From an uncultured Clostridia bacterium (GTDB lineage Bacteria; Bacillota; Clostridia; TANB77; CAG-508): DNA of 49,388 nucleotides. Each line of letters starts with the position of its first letter. The stretch's first letter is position 1. Shown here one piece after another: positions 15,306 through 25,125 of the stretch. The position numbers and the translations under genes are program-made. The stretch is from assembly GCA_947632535.1 (NCBI GenBank), contig CANRPR010000007.1, forward strand, positions 1 to 49,388. Reading direction: 5' to 3'. The notes under the pieces were generated by a model. It saw nothing but the letters and a program-made list of their open reading frames with translations. It was not told the origin of the DNA and made no database searches.

Positions 15306-16970
15306 TTAGTCTTCCTTTTCGCATAAATTACACAATTTACTAATTCTCTTTTCTACCTCTTCTTTTCCTAGCACCTTCATAATTTCATACATATCTGGTG
15401 TATTTGTTCTTTTAGTTAACGCAATCCTAATTAATGTACTAACATCTCCAACATGTCCTTTATACGCATCTGGATTTTGCTTATACTCCTTTACTTCTCT
15501 TGCATAACCATATTTTTCAGCAACATCCTTTATCTTATTAAACCAAGTATCTTTATCGTCCTCTTCCTTATAATACTGAATATATGTACTCAAAATTTGT
15601 TTTGCCTCTTCTACATTTGATATTGTTTGTAATTCATACTCTTCAGTGTTTTTATCAAATTTTTCTGGATACATATATACAATATTCTCCTTTACATCAG
15701 ACCATTTAGCTATATCCCTTCTTGGTTTTACATTTCCTCTTTCTATTCCTAACACTTTTAGAGAATACTCTTTATCCTTTAGCATATCAGCTAATTCCAT
15801 ATCATATTTTTCTGCCCATTTATATGCTTCTTCATAAACCTGCTCTGCTGTATACTTAGCAATTACATTCTTAGATACATCTAATAATTTTATCATATCA
15901 AAAAGTGCACCACTAACGCTCATTTTGTTAAGTTGTAATTCAAAACTATCTATAGATGCATCTTTATTTGCTCTTCTCCAATTTTCAAAATTAGAATTAG
16001 CAATATTTAGTAAATATTCTTTTACAGCATTTGCTGGTATCCCTTCCTCTGCATAATATGATACTGCAGCTTCTGGGTCTTTCCTTTTACTTAGCTTTCT
16101 TTTATTGCCATTATCATTTTTCATAATTGGTGAAATATGTGCATATTTTGGTGCTTTAAATCCCAATTCTTGAAACAATTGTAAATGCAAAGGCACAGAA
16201 GATAACCATTCATCTCCACGAATTACATGAGTTGTTCCCATTAAATGATCATCTACAGCATGTGCAAAATGATATGTTGGTAATCCATCTGCTTTTATAA
16301 TAACTATATCTTGGTCATTTTCAGGAAAATCTACATTACCCTTTATTACATCATGATGCTTAATTTTTCTATCCTCTCTACCTGGTGACTTAAAACGAAT
16401 AATATATTTCTCACCAGCTTTTATTTTTTCTATCATTTCTTCTACAGATAATTTTCTGCATTTTGCCCATACGCCATAATATCCTGGTCTTATTTTTGCT
16501 TCTTCTTGTTTTGTTCTCATTTCTTCTAACTCTTCTGGCGTACAAAAACATGGATATGCCTTTCCTTGTTCAATTAAATATTTAGCATAACTTTGGTAAA
16601 TATCCTTTCTTAGCGATTGCTTGTATGGTCCGTATTTCCCTACCTCTTCTGTTTCAGAAGTCATACCTTCATCTGGTATTACATCAAATTGCTTAAAGCC
16701 ATTTATAATCTCTGTAGTTCCATTTTCTATTTCTCTTTTTTGATCCGTATCTTCTATTCTTAAGAAAAATACACCTTTTGTTTGACTTGCTATTTTTCTT
16801 GCTATTAATCCTTGATACAAACTACCTATATGTACAAAACCTGTAGGACTTGGAGCAACTCTTGTTACAATTGCTCCCTCTGGTAAATTTCTTCTTGGAT
16901 ATTTTTCCTCATAATACGATATGTCCTTTATATTTGGAAATATCAAATCTGCTAAATCTTTATAATTCAT
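15306..16970 (-). CDS. gltX: Glutamyl-tRNA synthetase (divergent clostridial type)
   Basis: The 554-residue protein is longer than standard bacterial GluRS (about 480) but matches a divergent clostridial type. The class I signature is APSPTGFVHIGSLYQGL, with HIGS instead of HIGH. The catalytic lysine loop is KRKLSKRKDPEA (KMSKS equivalent). FFLRIEDTDQKRE and THVIRGDEWLSS are typical of GluRS. It charges tRNA-Glu (and tRNA-Gln if the organism uses the amidotransferase route). I chose the start at 16970 because AGGGAAG lies 6 bases upstream; the in-frame ATG at 16988 has no ribosome binding site. It is followed by DUF951, pth and rng. No in-frame CGG. Confidence 0.94.
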   Translation of the reverse strand: MNYKDLADLIFPNIKDISYYEEKYPRRNLPEGAIVTRVAPSPTGFVHIGSLYQGLIARKIASQTKGVFFLRIEDTDQKREIENGTTEIINGFKQFDVIPDEGMTSETEEVGKYGPYKQSLRKDIYQSYAKYLIEQGKAYPCFCTPEELEEMRTKQEEAKIRPGYYGVWAKCRKLSVEEMIEKIKAGEKYIIRFKSPGREDRKIKHHDVIKGNVDFPENDQDIVIIKADGLPTYHFAHAVDDHLMGTTHVIRGDEWLSSVPLHLQLFQELGFKAPKYAHISPIMKNDNGNKRKLSKRKDPEAAVSYYAEEGIPANAVKEYLLNIANSNFENWRRANKDASIDSFELQLNKMSVSGALFDMIKLLDVSKNVIAKYTAEQVYEEAYKWAEKYDMELADMLKDKEYSLKVLGIERGNVKPRRDIAKWSDVKENIVYMYPEKFDKNTEEYELQTISNVEEAKQILSTYIQYYKEEDDKDTWFNKIKDVAEKYGYAREVKEYKQNPDAYKGHVGDVSTLIRIALTKRTNTPDMYEIMKVLGKEEVEKRISKLCNLCEKED

Positions 16971-17004
16971 TTTTATCTTCCCTTTCATTTTTGTTTATCA
17001 AAAT

Positions 17005-18804
17005 TTATACTTCCATCACGATAGGCAAAATCATAGGATTTCTCTTAGTTTTTATATAAATAAAGTCTTTTAATGAATCCTTTAGTGTAGATTTAATTAC
17101 TGCCCATTCTTTAATCTGCTTTTCTTCACATTTTCTAACTTCTTCTCTAATTACTCTTTTTACTTCTTCCATTAGATTTTCAGATTCTCTTACATAAACA
17201 AATCCTCTTGAAATTACATCTGGTCCTGCAATTACTTCTCCTGTTACAGAATTCATAGTTAACACTACAATTATAAGACCATCTTGAGATAAGTGTTGCC
17301 TATCACGCAATACAATATTTCCAACATCTCCAATTCCCAAACCATCCACTAATATTTTTCCAACTGGTACTGTTGTAGTCATTTTAGCATCACTATCTGT
17401 TAATTCTAATACTCTACCATTATTCATAATAAATATATTATCCTCTGGTATCCCTAGCTTTTTAGCTGTTTCAGAATGTGCTATTAAATGCCTATATTCA
17501 CCATGCACTGGAATAAAATATTTTGGTCTTACTAATGATATTATTAACTTTTGCTCTTCTTGACAAGCATGACCTGAAACATGTATATCCTCTAAAGCAC
17601 TATAAACAACTTCTGCACCTATTTTCATTAAATCGTCTATTACTCTAGAAACTAGTTTCTCATTTCCTGGTATTGGTGTAGCTGAAATAATTACTAAATC
17701 ATTAGGTGTAATTTCTACCTTTTTGTGTTCACCTGAAGCCATTCTTGTTAATGCAGACATTGTTTCTCCTTGACTTCCTGTTGTAATTATTACAAGTTTT
17801 TCGTCTGGATAACTTTTTATCATATCTATATCTATGAATATATTTTCTGGTGCATTGATGTATCCCAATTGCCTTGCAGTATTAATCATATTTATCATAC
17901 TCCTACCGCATATTGCAATTTTTCGTCCATATTTTATACATGCATTTACAATTTGCTGAACTCTATGAACATTGGAAGCAAAAGTTGCAACTACTATTCT
18001 TTTTGTGCAATTCAAAAATAATCTATCAAATACTTCTCCTACTGAACTTTCTGACATAGTATAGCCTTTTCTTTCAGAGTTTGTACTATCTGACATTAAT
18101 GCCAATACGCCTTCATTTCCTAATTCAGCAAGTCTACCTAGGTCTATTCTCTCATCATCAATAGGTGTATAATCTATTTTAAAATCACCTGTGTGAACTA
18201 TTGTACCCACTGGTGTGTGTATTGCTAATGCAACTGAATCCGGTATACTATGGCATGAGCGAATAAATTCAACTCTTATTTTTCCAAATTTAACCGTTTG
18301 ACCTTGTTTTACAACATTTAATTTTGTACTATGAACTAAATTATGTTCCTCTAATTTGTTTGTAATTAGTCCGACCGTAAGTCTTGTGGTGTAAATTGGC
18401 ACATTAATTTGCTTTAAAAAATAAGGTATTGCACCAATATGATCCTCATGTCCATGAGTAATAACCATACCTTTTATTTTATCCTTATTCTTCTCTAAAT
18501 ATGTTATATCAGGTATTACTAAATCCACACCTAGCATATCATCTTCTGGAAAGCCAACTCCACAGTCTACAATTACAATTTCATCTTCATACTCAAAAAC
18601 TGTAATATTTTTTCCAATTTCTAATAAACCTCCTAAAGGTATTATTTTTAGTGGTGATTTTTTTAATCTAAATTCATTTTTAGTCATATTCTCATTGACT
18701 TTTCTCGTAGTTTTAGTTCTAGTTTTTCGTACATTTCGTGTATTTCGCACACTTGCGGTCTTTTCAGATTTTTCTTTTCTTTCGTTTGATTCTTCTTTAA
18801 TCAT
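17005..18804 (-). CDS. rnjA: Ribonuclease J
   Basis: The 599-residue protein has an N-terminal basic low-complexity tail (about 1-45, rich in Arg/Lys/Thr) before the metallo-beta-lactamase / beta-CASP core. Key motifs are GGLLEIGKN, the metal motif THGHEDHIGAIPYFL, HTGDFKID, SDSTNSE and HVSGHACQEE. HGEYRHLIAH and a C-terminal dimerisation region follow. RNase J is the main 5'-exonuclease / endonuclease of mRNA decay in Firmicutes. The charged N-terminal extension is unusual but common in Clostridia relatives. A Shine-Dalgarno AAGGAGAG lies upstream. It is the first gene of the probable operon leading to gltX, pth and rng. Confidence 0.95.
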   Translation of the reverse strand: MIKEESNERKEKSEKTASVRNTRNVRKTRTKTTRKVNENMTKNEFRLKKSPLKIIPLGGLLEIGKNITVFEYEDEIVIVDCGVGFPEDDMLGVDLVIPDITYLEKNKDKIKGMVITHGHEDHIGAIPYFLKQINVPIYTTRLTVGLITNKLEEHNLVHSTKLNVVKQGQTVKFGKIRVEFIRSCHSIPDSVALAIHTPVGTIVHTGDFKIDYTPIDDERIDLGRLAELGNEGVLALMSDSTNSERKGYTMSESSVGEVFDRLFLNCTKRIVVATFASNVHRVQQIVNACIKYGRKIAICGRSMINMINTARQLGYINAPENIFIDIDMIKSYPDEKLVIITTGSQGETMSALTRMASGEHKKVEITPNDLVIISATPIPGNEKLVSRVIDDLMKIGAEVVYSALEDIHVSGHACQEEQKLIISLVRPKYFIPVHGEYRHLIAHSETAKKLGIPEDNIFIMNNGRVLELTDSDAKMTTTVPVGKILVDGLGIGDVGNIVLRDRQHLSQDGLIIVVLTMNSVTGEVIAGPDVISRGFVYVRESENLMEEVKRVIREEVRKCEEKQIKEWAVIKSTLKDSLKDFIYIKTKRNPMILPIVMEV

Positions 18805-18831
18805 TTACTTAATCTCTCCTTATCTTTTTAG

Positions 18832-18864
18832 TTATGTAAAAAAAACCAGTTTATATAAACTGAT
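18832..18864 (-). terminator. Terminator downstream of the glucokinase gene
   Basis: The palindrome CAGTTTATATAAACTG (18846-18861) is followed on the minus strand by GGTTTTTTTT. It lies between the ROK kinase and rnjA. Confidence 0.75.
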
Positions 18865-19022
18865 TATTGATTCTTGTTATTTTATATCTCTTTTTATCTC
18901 CGAACCAATTAATATTTACATATTTTTTAATCTCATATCTACCATTATTTTGGTAACTAACATTGATATTATACTATAATTTTAAAATTCTGTCAATTTT
19001 ATTTTTCCATTACATATCAAAT

Positions 19023-19925
19023 CTACAAGGCCGCTCCAATTATACCTGCATCATTTTTGTTTTCAGCTAATACTACTTTTATACTTCTTTCGTTGTAACA
19101 GTAAGCTGGTATTTTTTGTGTTAATACATCCAAGAAAATGTTTTCATAGTATGCAAAACTTCCACCTAAACATACCACCTCTGGTTCAAATATATTTATT
19201 AAATTAGCAATTCCTATAGCTAGGTTATCACTATATTCATTAATAATCTCTTTTACAACTCTATCCTCAATATTATTTTCTATAAATTCTCTTATCTGTT
19301 TTCCACTAAATTCTGTTATATTGCATTTTTCATATAACATTCCTTTCAAAGCTCTTATTGAACCATATGTTTCAAAACATCCTTTATTTCCGCAGTTACA
19401 TTGCTTACCATTCTTATCAATTATCATATGGCCAACTTCAAATCCTGGGTATTTTTCAGGTTCAAGCCATTTGCCATCCCATAATACTGCTCCACCAATC
19501 CCTGTGCCTATAGTTAAAAATACTGCTGATTTGTATTCCTTCAATGCTCCATACTCGCTCTCTGCAATTGCAGCACATTTTGCATCATTTCTAATTTTTA
19601 TAGGAATATCGTAATATTTTTCTAATTCGCCCACTATATTAAAATTTTCTATTCCTAAATTGCTAGAACTAATAATAAATCCAGACCCTACTGTTCCCGG
19701 ACTTGCAATACCTATATTTTCAATGTCATGTATTTGAATTGATGTTTCGTTTAATATCTCATTAATAAATTTTACTATTGTTTCAATTAGTAATTTCTCT
19801 GTATCAATTTGCTGTAGTTTTTCTTCCTTTTTTATATCCCTTTCCTTTTTTAATAAAACTTTGCCCATATCATTTACTAATCCTACTCCAATGTGACTTC
19901 CACCTATATCTATTCCAATTTTCAT
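19023..19925 (-). CDS. glk: ROK family glucokinase-type sugar kinase
   Basis: The 300-residue protein starts MKIGIDIGGSHIGVGLV, the ATP phosphate-binding motif of the actin-like kinase fold. A central LTIGTGIGGAVLWDGK follows, and then the ROK zinc-cluster motif EVGHMII...CNCGNKGCFETYGS. The C-terminus ends AGIIGAAL as in ROK kinases. ROK proteins of this size without an N-terminal helix-turn-helix are sugar kinases, most often glucokinase; the substrate is inferred, not shown. It is transcribed alone between pilC and rnjA with hairpins on both sides. Confidence 0.88.
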   Translation of the reverse strand: MKIGIDIGGSHIGVGLVNDMGKVLLKKERDIKKEEKLQQIDTEKLLIETIVKFINEILNETSIQIHDIENIGIASPGTVGSGFIISSSNLGIENFNIVGELEKYYDIPIKIRNDAKCAAIAESEYGALKEYKSAVFLTIGTGIGGAVLWDGKWLEPEKYPGFEVGHMIIDKNGKQCNCGNKGCFETYGSIRALKGMLYEKCNITEFSGKQIREFIENNIEDRVVKEIINEYSDNLAIGIANLINIFEPEVVCLGGSFAYYENIFLDVLTQKIPAYCYNERSIKVVLAENKNDAGIIGAAL

Positions 19926-19960
19926 ATTTTACCCCTCTAATTTTTTCTAATAACTAATCA

Positions 19961-19992
19961 AGTCTAGTTTAGGCTTTCACCCAAACTAGACT
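19961..19992 (-). terminator. Hairpin at the end of the pilus operon
   Basis: Arms AGTCTAGTTT (19961-19970) and AAACTAGACT (19983-19992) with inner GG/CC pairing lie just after the pilC stop on the minus strand. Confidence 0.75.
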
Positions 19993-20005
19993 AAAATCAT
20001 TTATT

Positions 20006-21352
20006 TTAATATCCATATGCATCAAATAACCAGTTACCCATATAGAACTCAATACATGGTACTAATACTATTAATACGAAGAATATTAATACTACACCAA
20101 CAATACTGTATACTACTTGTGGTAATACTGCCATTATTTTATCTATAGTATTATTAATATCTATTTCCATATAATCTAGCAATTTTTCCATCATTTCTGT
20201 TAAGTCTGTTTTCATACCTATTTTCAACATCTCTGTAATCATTGAAGATGGCAAACCAGACTTTTCAAATGGATCTATCCATGATTGTCCTATTAATATA
20301 TTGTTTATAGCTGTTTCCATTATTGACAACATTACATAGTTTTTAGTTACATTTTTACTTACTTCCAAAGCTTCCTGAATTCTCATTCCATTTTTCAAGT
20401 TTAGAAGCATTGCTCTCATAATTCTAGAAAAATCTAATAAAAATATCAATTTTCCAAATATAGGCATTGTATATTTAAAGTAGTCAAAATTATACCTACC
20501 TTTCGGTGTATTAATATAGAATAATATACCCGCAACAATTCCAACAATTATAGCAACCGGAACATACCAGTACAGCCACACTAAATCTAGGAAGTTCGAG
20601 AATGCTATTGTTATAGCTGGTAATTGTGCTGTAGAACCAACTGATTCAAACACCTCTTGTATTGCAGGTATTGCATAAATTGTTCCTGCAACTAACATTA
20701 CTAATAATACTACCATTTGCACTATGTTAGGTATTAACACACCTTTAATTTTTTTCGTTATTGCAGTTGATGTATCAAGATAAGTTACTGCTTGCTCTAA
20801 AGCTATTGTAAGGTTTCCTGATAACTCACCTACTCTTATCATGTTAATATATATATATGGGAATACATCTGAGTAATATTCCATTGTTGTATACATATAT
20901 TCTCCGGCTTCAACACCAGCTAAAATATCTTCCAATATTCCTCTTAAAGTATAATTTTCTGTACTTTCTATAATAGTTGATAGTGCATGTATATTATTAA
21001 AGTTTGCTTTTTTAAGCAAATAAAAATTTTGTGTAAATATTACCAAATCCCTTGAAGTTATTTTCTCTGTTTTCATTAAAGCTTGGTTTGCTCTTTGAAT
21101 ATAACTTTGCTTTTTCTTCCTTGCGCTTGTAATATCTGCTGTGTTTGCTGTATTAATAATATCTTGTATATCCTTAATATTTCTTTTCTTCTTTTTTACA
21201 CTCTTTTTTATTTCTAGCTCTTCTTTAATGGTTATTGGTAACAAATCATTTCTTTTTAATCTTTCTATAACCGCTCTTCTACTAGTTTCTTCTATTTTAC
21301 TTGTTACAACTACACCAGTGCTAGTTAATGACCTACATCTATATGAGGGCAT
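20006..21352 (-). CDS. pilC: Type II secretion / type IV pilus inner-membrane platform protein
   Basis: The 448-residue protein begins MPSYRCRSLTSTGVVVTSKIEE, the common opening of PilC/GspF. Two GspF domains follow, each with hydrophobic helices. The long transmembrane segments are around residues 210-235 (VVLLVMLVAGTIYAI), 260-285 and the C-terminal IVGVVLIFFVLIVLVPCIEF. A Lys-rich linker (about 45-75) is typical. PilC forms the polytopic platform on which the PilB/PilT motors act. It is last in the cluster, right after pilT. No in-frame CGG. Confidence 0.92.
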   Translation of the reverse strand: MPSYRCRSLTSTGVVVTSKIEETSRRAVIERLKRNDLLPITIKEELEIKKSVKKKKRNIKDIQDIINTANTADITSARKKKQSYIQRANQALMKTEKITSRDLVIFTQNFYLLKKANFNNIHALSTIIESTENYTLRGILEDILAGVEAGEYMYTTMEYYSDVFPYIYINMIRVGELSGNLTIALEQAVTYLDTSTAITKKIKGVLIPNIVQMVVLLVMLVAGTIYAIPAIQEVFESVGSTAQLPAITIAFSNFLDLVWLYWYVPVAIIVGIVAGILFYINTPKGRYNFDYFKYTMPIFGKLIFLLDFSRIMRAMLLNLKNGMRIQEALEVSKNVTKNYVMLSIMETAINNILIGQSWIDPFEKSGLPSSMITEMLKIGMKTDLTEMMEKLLDYMEIDINNTIDKIMAVLPQVVYSIVGVVLIFFVLIVLVPCIEFYMGNWLFDAYGY

Positions 21353-21381
21353 ATCCTTGTACCTCCTTGTCTAATATATAA

Positions 21382-22482
21382 CTATTTATTCTTTTTAATT
21401 CTCATTTGCATTATAGTTCTATTTAATGTCTCTATATTCTTTTCCTCTATTTGTCCTTTAGCTTGCTCTAGCGTTATTTCGTCATTTACAAAGGCCTCTG
21501 CAATTGAATTAATTAAGCCTATACTTCCTTTATCTGAACTACTTTGTATTGCATCTTCTATTTCTGATACACTTAATTTGTCTTTTCTAATTAAACCTGC
21601 AACAATGTTATCTACAACCATTACTTCTGGTATCATAACTAATTTTCCTGTTTTTCCTCTGATTAGTCTTTGTGATGTTACTAATTTTAATAATGATGCA
21701 ATTAAGTATTTTACTGTTGGTTGATCACTAATATCATAGAAGTTTATCATTCTATCTACTGTTTCTGCACAAGATTTTGTATGCAAAGTTCCTATTACTA
21801 AGTGTCCAGATTCTGCTGTTTCTATTGCTGCTTCCATAGTTTCTTTATCTCTTATCTCTCCTACTATTACGATGTCGCAGTCCTCTCTTAAAGAGTTCTT
21901 TACACCATCACTGTAACTTAAAGAATCTCCTCCAACGCCTACTTCCTTTTGAATAATAATTGATTTGTTTGATCTATGTCTATACTCTATTGGGCTTTCT
22001 AGTGTTAATATCTTTTTATTTTGTGTTTGATTAATTTCATTAATTAATGCATTCAAAGTTGTAGTTTTACCTGAGTTAGTTTTTCCTGTTACTAAAACCA
22101 AACCCTGTGGTTGATACATCATACGCCTTACAACATCTGGAACACCTAAATCCTCAAATCTTGGTAGTTCATTTTTTATTAACCTTAAAGTAAATACTGG
22201 TATTTCTGTTGCCATAGAAATATTTACCCTAAAACGGATTCCACCAAATTCTAAAGAAGTATCCAATTTTTTATTTTGTCTGAAAACATTATCCTTATCT
22301 AGATTTCCTTTTATTAAATAATCATAAATTTCGTTCATGTCTTCTAAGGTTAGAACTTCTGTATCTTCTACTTCTTTTAGTTCTCTTGCTATTCTTACCA
22401 TTGGTTTGATGTCACATATAAAATGTATATCAGAAGCATCATGTTGTATCGCATAATCTAATATTTTCTCAATTTGTATCAT
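21382..22482 (-). CDS. pilT: Twitching-motility retraction ATPase PilT
   Basis: The 366-residue protein has the N-terminal PAS-like domain and the RecA-like core: Walker A TGKTNSGKTTTLN, Asp box LTLESPIEYRH, Walker B IVIVGEIRDKETMEAAI and the His box GHLVIGTLHTKS. The ending is an Arg/Lys-rich helix. PilT depolymerises pilus fibres by returning subunits to the membrane. Its presence beside pilB and pilC argues for a true type IV pilus rather than a plain type II secretion system. It starts 54 bases after the pilB stop. Confidence 0.93.
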   Translation of the reverse strand: MIQIEKILDYAIQHDASDIHFICDIKPMVRIARELKEVEDTEVLTLEDMNEIYDYLIKGNLDKDNVFRQNKKLDTSLEFGGIRFRVNISMATEIPVFTLRLIKNELPRFEDLGVPDVVRRMMYQPQGLVLVTGKTNSGKTTTLNALINEINQTQNKKILTLESPIEYRHRSNKSIIIQKEVGVGGDSLSYSDGVKNSLREDCDIVIVGEIRDKETMEAAIETAESGHLVIGTLHTKSCAETVDRMINFYDISDQPTVKYLIASLLKLVTSQRLIRGKTGKLVMIPEVMVVDNIVAGLIRKDKLSVSEIEDAIQSSSDKGSIGLINSIAEAFVNDEITLEQAKGQIEEKNIETLNRTIMQMRIKKNK

Positions 22483-22536
22483 TAGTTTTTCTCCCCCTTA
22501 ATATGCTATTTTTATGTACTTTAGCTTGAACTTTTC

Positions 22537-24162
22537 CTAATATATAGCTAATTTCTTATTTATTTCTTCCAAAGTAGTAATTCCACTTAATACTTTATAT
22601 ATTGCATCTATTACCAGTGGTTTGTATCCTTTGTTTAAAGCTAATTCTTTTATTTTCAAAGTTGAAGCATCATTTGTAATTAATTCTTTTATTTCGTCGT
22701 CTATCATTAATATTTCGAACACACCTATTCTGCCTAAATATCCTGTGTTATTACATTGTTCACATCCAACTGCTTCAAAAGTATATTTATTTTGAAAATC
22801 AAACTCTACTCCGCTTTTTCTACCTATGTAAGACATTATATCTATTTCTTGCTGTGTAAATGGTCTTTGTCTTGAACAATTTGGACATATTCGTCTTACC
22901 AATCTTTGAGATACAGATGTTGCTAATGTACTTGAAATATCATAATTAGAAACTCCCATTTTTCTCAATCTAGTAATTACCTCTATTGCATCTATTGTAT
23001 GTATTGTAGATAAAACATAATGACCTGTTTGTCCAGCTTGCATAGCGATTTCAGCTGTTTCTTTATCTCTTATTTCTCCAACTAGAATTATATCCGGATC
23101 TTGTCGTAAAACAGTTCTTAATGAATCATGAAAGCTTATTTTTGCATCTATTTCTATTTGGTTTAAACCTGCAATTCGTATTTCTACTGGCTCTTCTATT
23201 GTAGTTATATTAATTTCAGGTTTGTTTAAATAATCAATTACACTGTATAAGGTTGTTGTTTTTCCTTCACCTGTTGGAGCTGCCATTATTGTAATACTAT
23301 TTCTTTTATTAAAACTATTTTTTAATATTTGCTCATCTTGTGGAAATCCTAAATCAAAAATATTTCTTATATCCTCATTTTTCTTTAGTAACCTTAAAAC
23401 AAATTTCTCTCCATATACATTTCTTTGTGAAGAAACTCTTATGTTATAGTCTGGGTACATAAGAATTCTACCATCTTGTGATTCTTGCTTTTCCTGAAAC
23501 ATATTAGAAATAGCTTTTAACCTTCCTATAACTTGGTCTTGCTTATCCTTTGGTATATTTGTTGCAGTAAATAATTCACCATCTATACGATATCTTACTC
23601 TAACGCTATCATCCATTGGCTCAATATGAATATCGCTTGCCCTTTTCTTCATACCTGTTTTAATTATACTATCAACTAATTGTGTAACATCAGATGTTGT
23701 ATTTAATTTATCTGTTGCTCCGCCTTCAAAAGAATTTAAAATAGATTCCATATTACTTTCAAAAGTAATATATTTATCCATAACTAGACCTTTGTTCAAT
23801 AAAATTAGTCTTATTACATCTACTGATTTTTTATTTGATGTATCAGCAAAACATACTTTTACTTTGCTTTCCTCTACATCAAAAGGAATGGCTTTATTTT
23901 GTTTCATAACATCAAGTGATACATACTCTTGTGGTTTTATTTTTACATCAAAATTGTGTAAAACAATTCCCTTTTCTCCCAGTACATCTCCTATTGCTCG
24001 AATTAATACATTAGCATCACAAAGTCCTAATATATTTAAAATGTCTCCTATTTTTTTCTCTGGATGTATTTTTTGATATTCAATAGCTTTTTCTATATCT
24101 GCTTGTCCAATTATACCTCTTCTTACTAATTCTATACCTATTGGTTGTCTTCTTGTGTCCAT
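22537..24162 (-). CDS. pilB: Type IV pilus extension ATPase PilB (GspE family)
   Basis: The 541-residue protein has an N-terminal MshEN/GspE_N-like domain (about 1-150), then the secretion ATPase core. Walker A is APTGEGKTTTLYS, and the Asp box is TTIEEPVEIRIAG. Walker B is IILVGEIRDKETAEIAM and the His box GHYVLSTIHTID. A tetracysteine zinc site (CPNCSR ... CEQCNNTG) precedes LGRIGVFEIL. PilB powers pilus polymerisation from the cytoplasmic face. An AGGAGG site lies before the ATG. No in-frame CGG. Confidence 0.94.
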   Translation of the reverse strand: MDTRRQPIGIELVRRGIIGQADIEKAIEYQKIHPEKKIGDILNILGLCDANVLIRAIGDVLGEKGIVLHNFDVKIKPQEYVSLDVMKQNKAIPFDVEESKVKVCFADTSNKKSVDVIRLILLNKGLVMDKYITFESNMESILNSFEGGATDKLNTTSDVTQLVDSIIKTGMKKRASDIHIEPMDDSVRVRYRIDGELFTATNIPKDKQDQVIGRLKAISNMFQEKQESQDGRILMYPDYNIRVSSQRNVYGEKFVLRLLKKNEDIRNIFDLGFPQDEQILKNSFNKRNSITIMAAPTGEGKTTTLYSVIDYLNKPEINITTIEEPVEIRIAGLNQIEIDAKISFHDSLRTVLRQDPDIILVGEIRDKETAEIAMQAGQTGHYVLSTIHTIDAIEVITRLRKMGVSNYDISSTLATSVSQRLVRRICPNCSRQRPFTQQEIDIMSYIGRKSGVEFDFQNKYTFEAVGCEQCNNTGYLGRIGVFEILMIDDEIKELITNDASTLKIKELALNKGYKPLVIDAIYKVLSGITTLEEINKKLAIY

Positions 24163-24261
24163 AATACTCCTCCTTCTTTAGTTCATATAATTACATTATA
24201 CATTATTTTGCAACAATTCTCTACAATATATCCCAAATTACAAAAATTACATATTCAGGTA

Positions 24262-24693
24262 TTAAATTCCACTTAAAACATATTTGGTTGTCCTTGTAAC
24301 AGGCATATTTTCACCTATAGATAATAATACTGTTATTACATCTTTGCCATTAACTTTTTCTACTTTAAATTGCGCATTTCTTACATTTTCACAAATTTTT
24401 ACTTTGTTTTGATAAATTGCATTATCTTGAAAGGTGTAAACATTTCCTGATGTAAAACTTATATATGAATTATCCTTTGCTACACTCATAATATTATTTT
24501 CGCTCTTTTTTACATCTTGCAAAAAGTATACATTAAACTTTGTAATTTCAGCCATGTTTTGGCTATTATCTCTAGTGTTTATAATATTAGTATAAAAGAA
24601 CGATGTTATTGTTGATATAATTCCAATAATTACTAGAAATCCAATTATATAAACTGTCAGACTTTGTAAAGAAATACCTCTTTCTCCCTTCAT
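24262..24693 (-). CDS. Pseudopilin-like protein with atypical leader
   Basis: The 143-residue protein has a short basic leader MKGERG followed by ISLQSLTVYIIGFLVIIGII, a type III prepilin-like signal with the hydrophobic N-terminal helix. The residue that would be Glu5 of the mature pilin is Gln. The remainder is a small globular domain with alternating beta-strand character. Its position between another prepilin-like gene and pilB suggests a minor pseudopilin. The call rests on the leader and context, since the globular part is not recognisable. Confidence 0.75.
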   Translation of the reverse strand: MKGERGISLQSLTVYIIGFLVIIGIISTITSFFYTNIINTRDNSQNMAEITKFNVYFLQDVKKSENNIMSVAKDNSYISFTSGNVYTFQDNAIYQNKVKICENVRNAQFKVEKVNGKDVITVLLSIGENMPVTRTTKYVLSGI

Positions 24694-24702
24694 ATGTCAC
24701 CT

Positions 24703-25110
24703 CTACTTAGTTATTAATCTTTTTATTTGTATCCACTGTGTTCTATTACTTAACTCATATCTTACTGTTACTGTCAAAGTTTTTATTAAATCCTGTTTTT
24801 TTTCATTTCCCATTGTTTTATTATACTGTATAAGCTGTGTTTCTACTTCATAAGCTTTAGAAATTCTACCTGATTTATACAATTCGTCTACTTTTGCTTT
24901 AACACTATCTGAGGTTATATCGTCATAATTCATTTGTTCTACACTTTCTATTACATCAATTGTATATGCTAAAGCTGCACTACTTCTTGCAGTGCCAGTA
25001 GAAGAAACGAAATAATTATAAAAACCACCTGCAATAATTGAAATAAATCCAACTATTACAATTAGTGCAATTACAACATCTATTGCTGAAAATCCTTTTT
25101 CACTCCTCAC
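24703..25110 (-). CDS. Prepilin-like protein (type IV pilin signal)
   Basis: The 135-residue protein starts MRSEKGFSAIDVVIALIVIV, a prepilin peptidase site (Gly-Phe) followed by a hydrophobic helix. The conserved Glu5 is replaced by Asp. The C-terminal half is charged. It lies directly after the peptidase gene and 9 bases before the next pseudopilin, so the set is probably made together. It is likely a minor pilin; the exact class cannot be fixed. Confidence 0.8.
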   Translation of the reverse strand: MRSEKGFSAIDVVIALIVIVGFISIIAGGFYNYFVSSTGTARSSAALAYTIDVIESVEQMNYDDITSDSVKAKVDELYKSGRISKAYEVETQLIQYNKTMGNEKKQDLIKTLTVTVRYELSNRTQWIQIKRLITK

Positions 25111-25125
25111 GCCAAATTTCCTCCT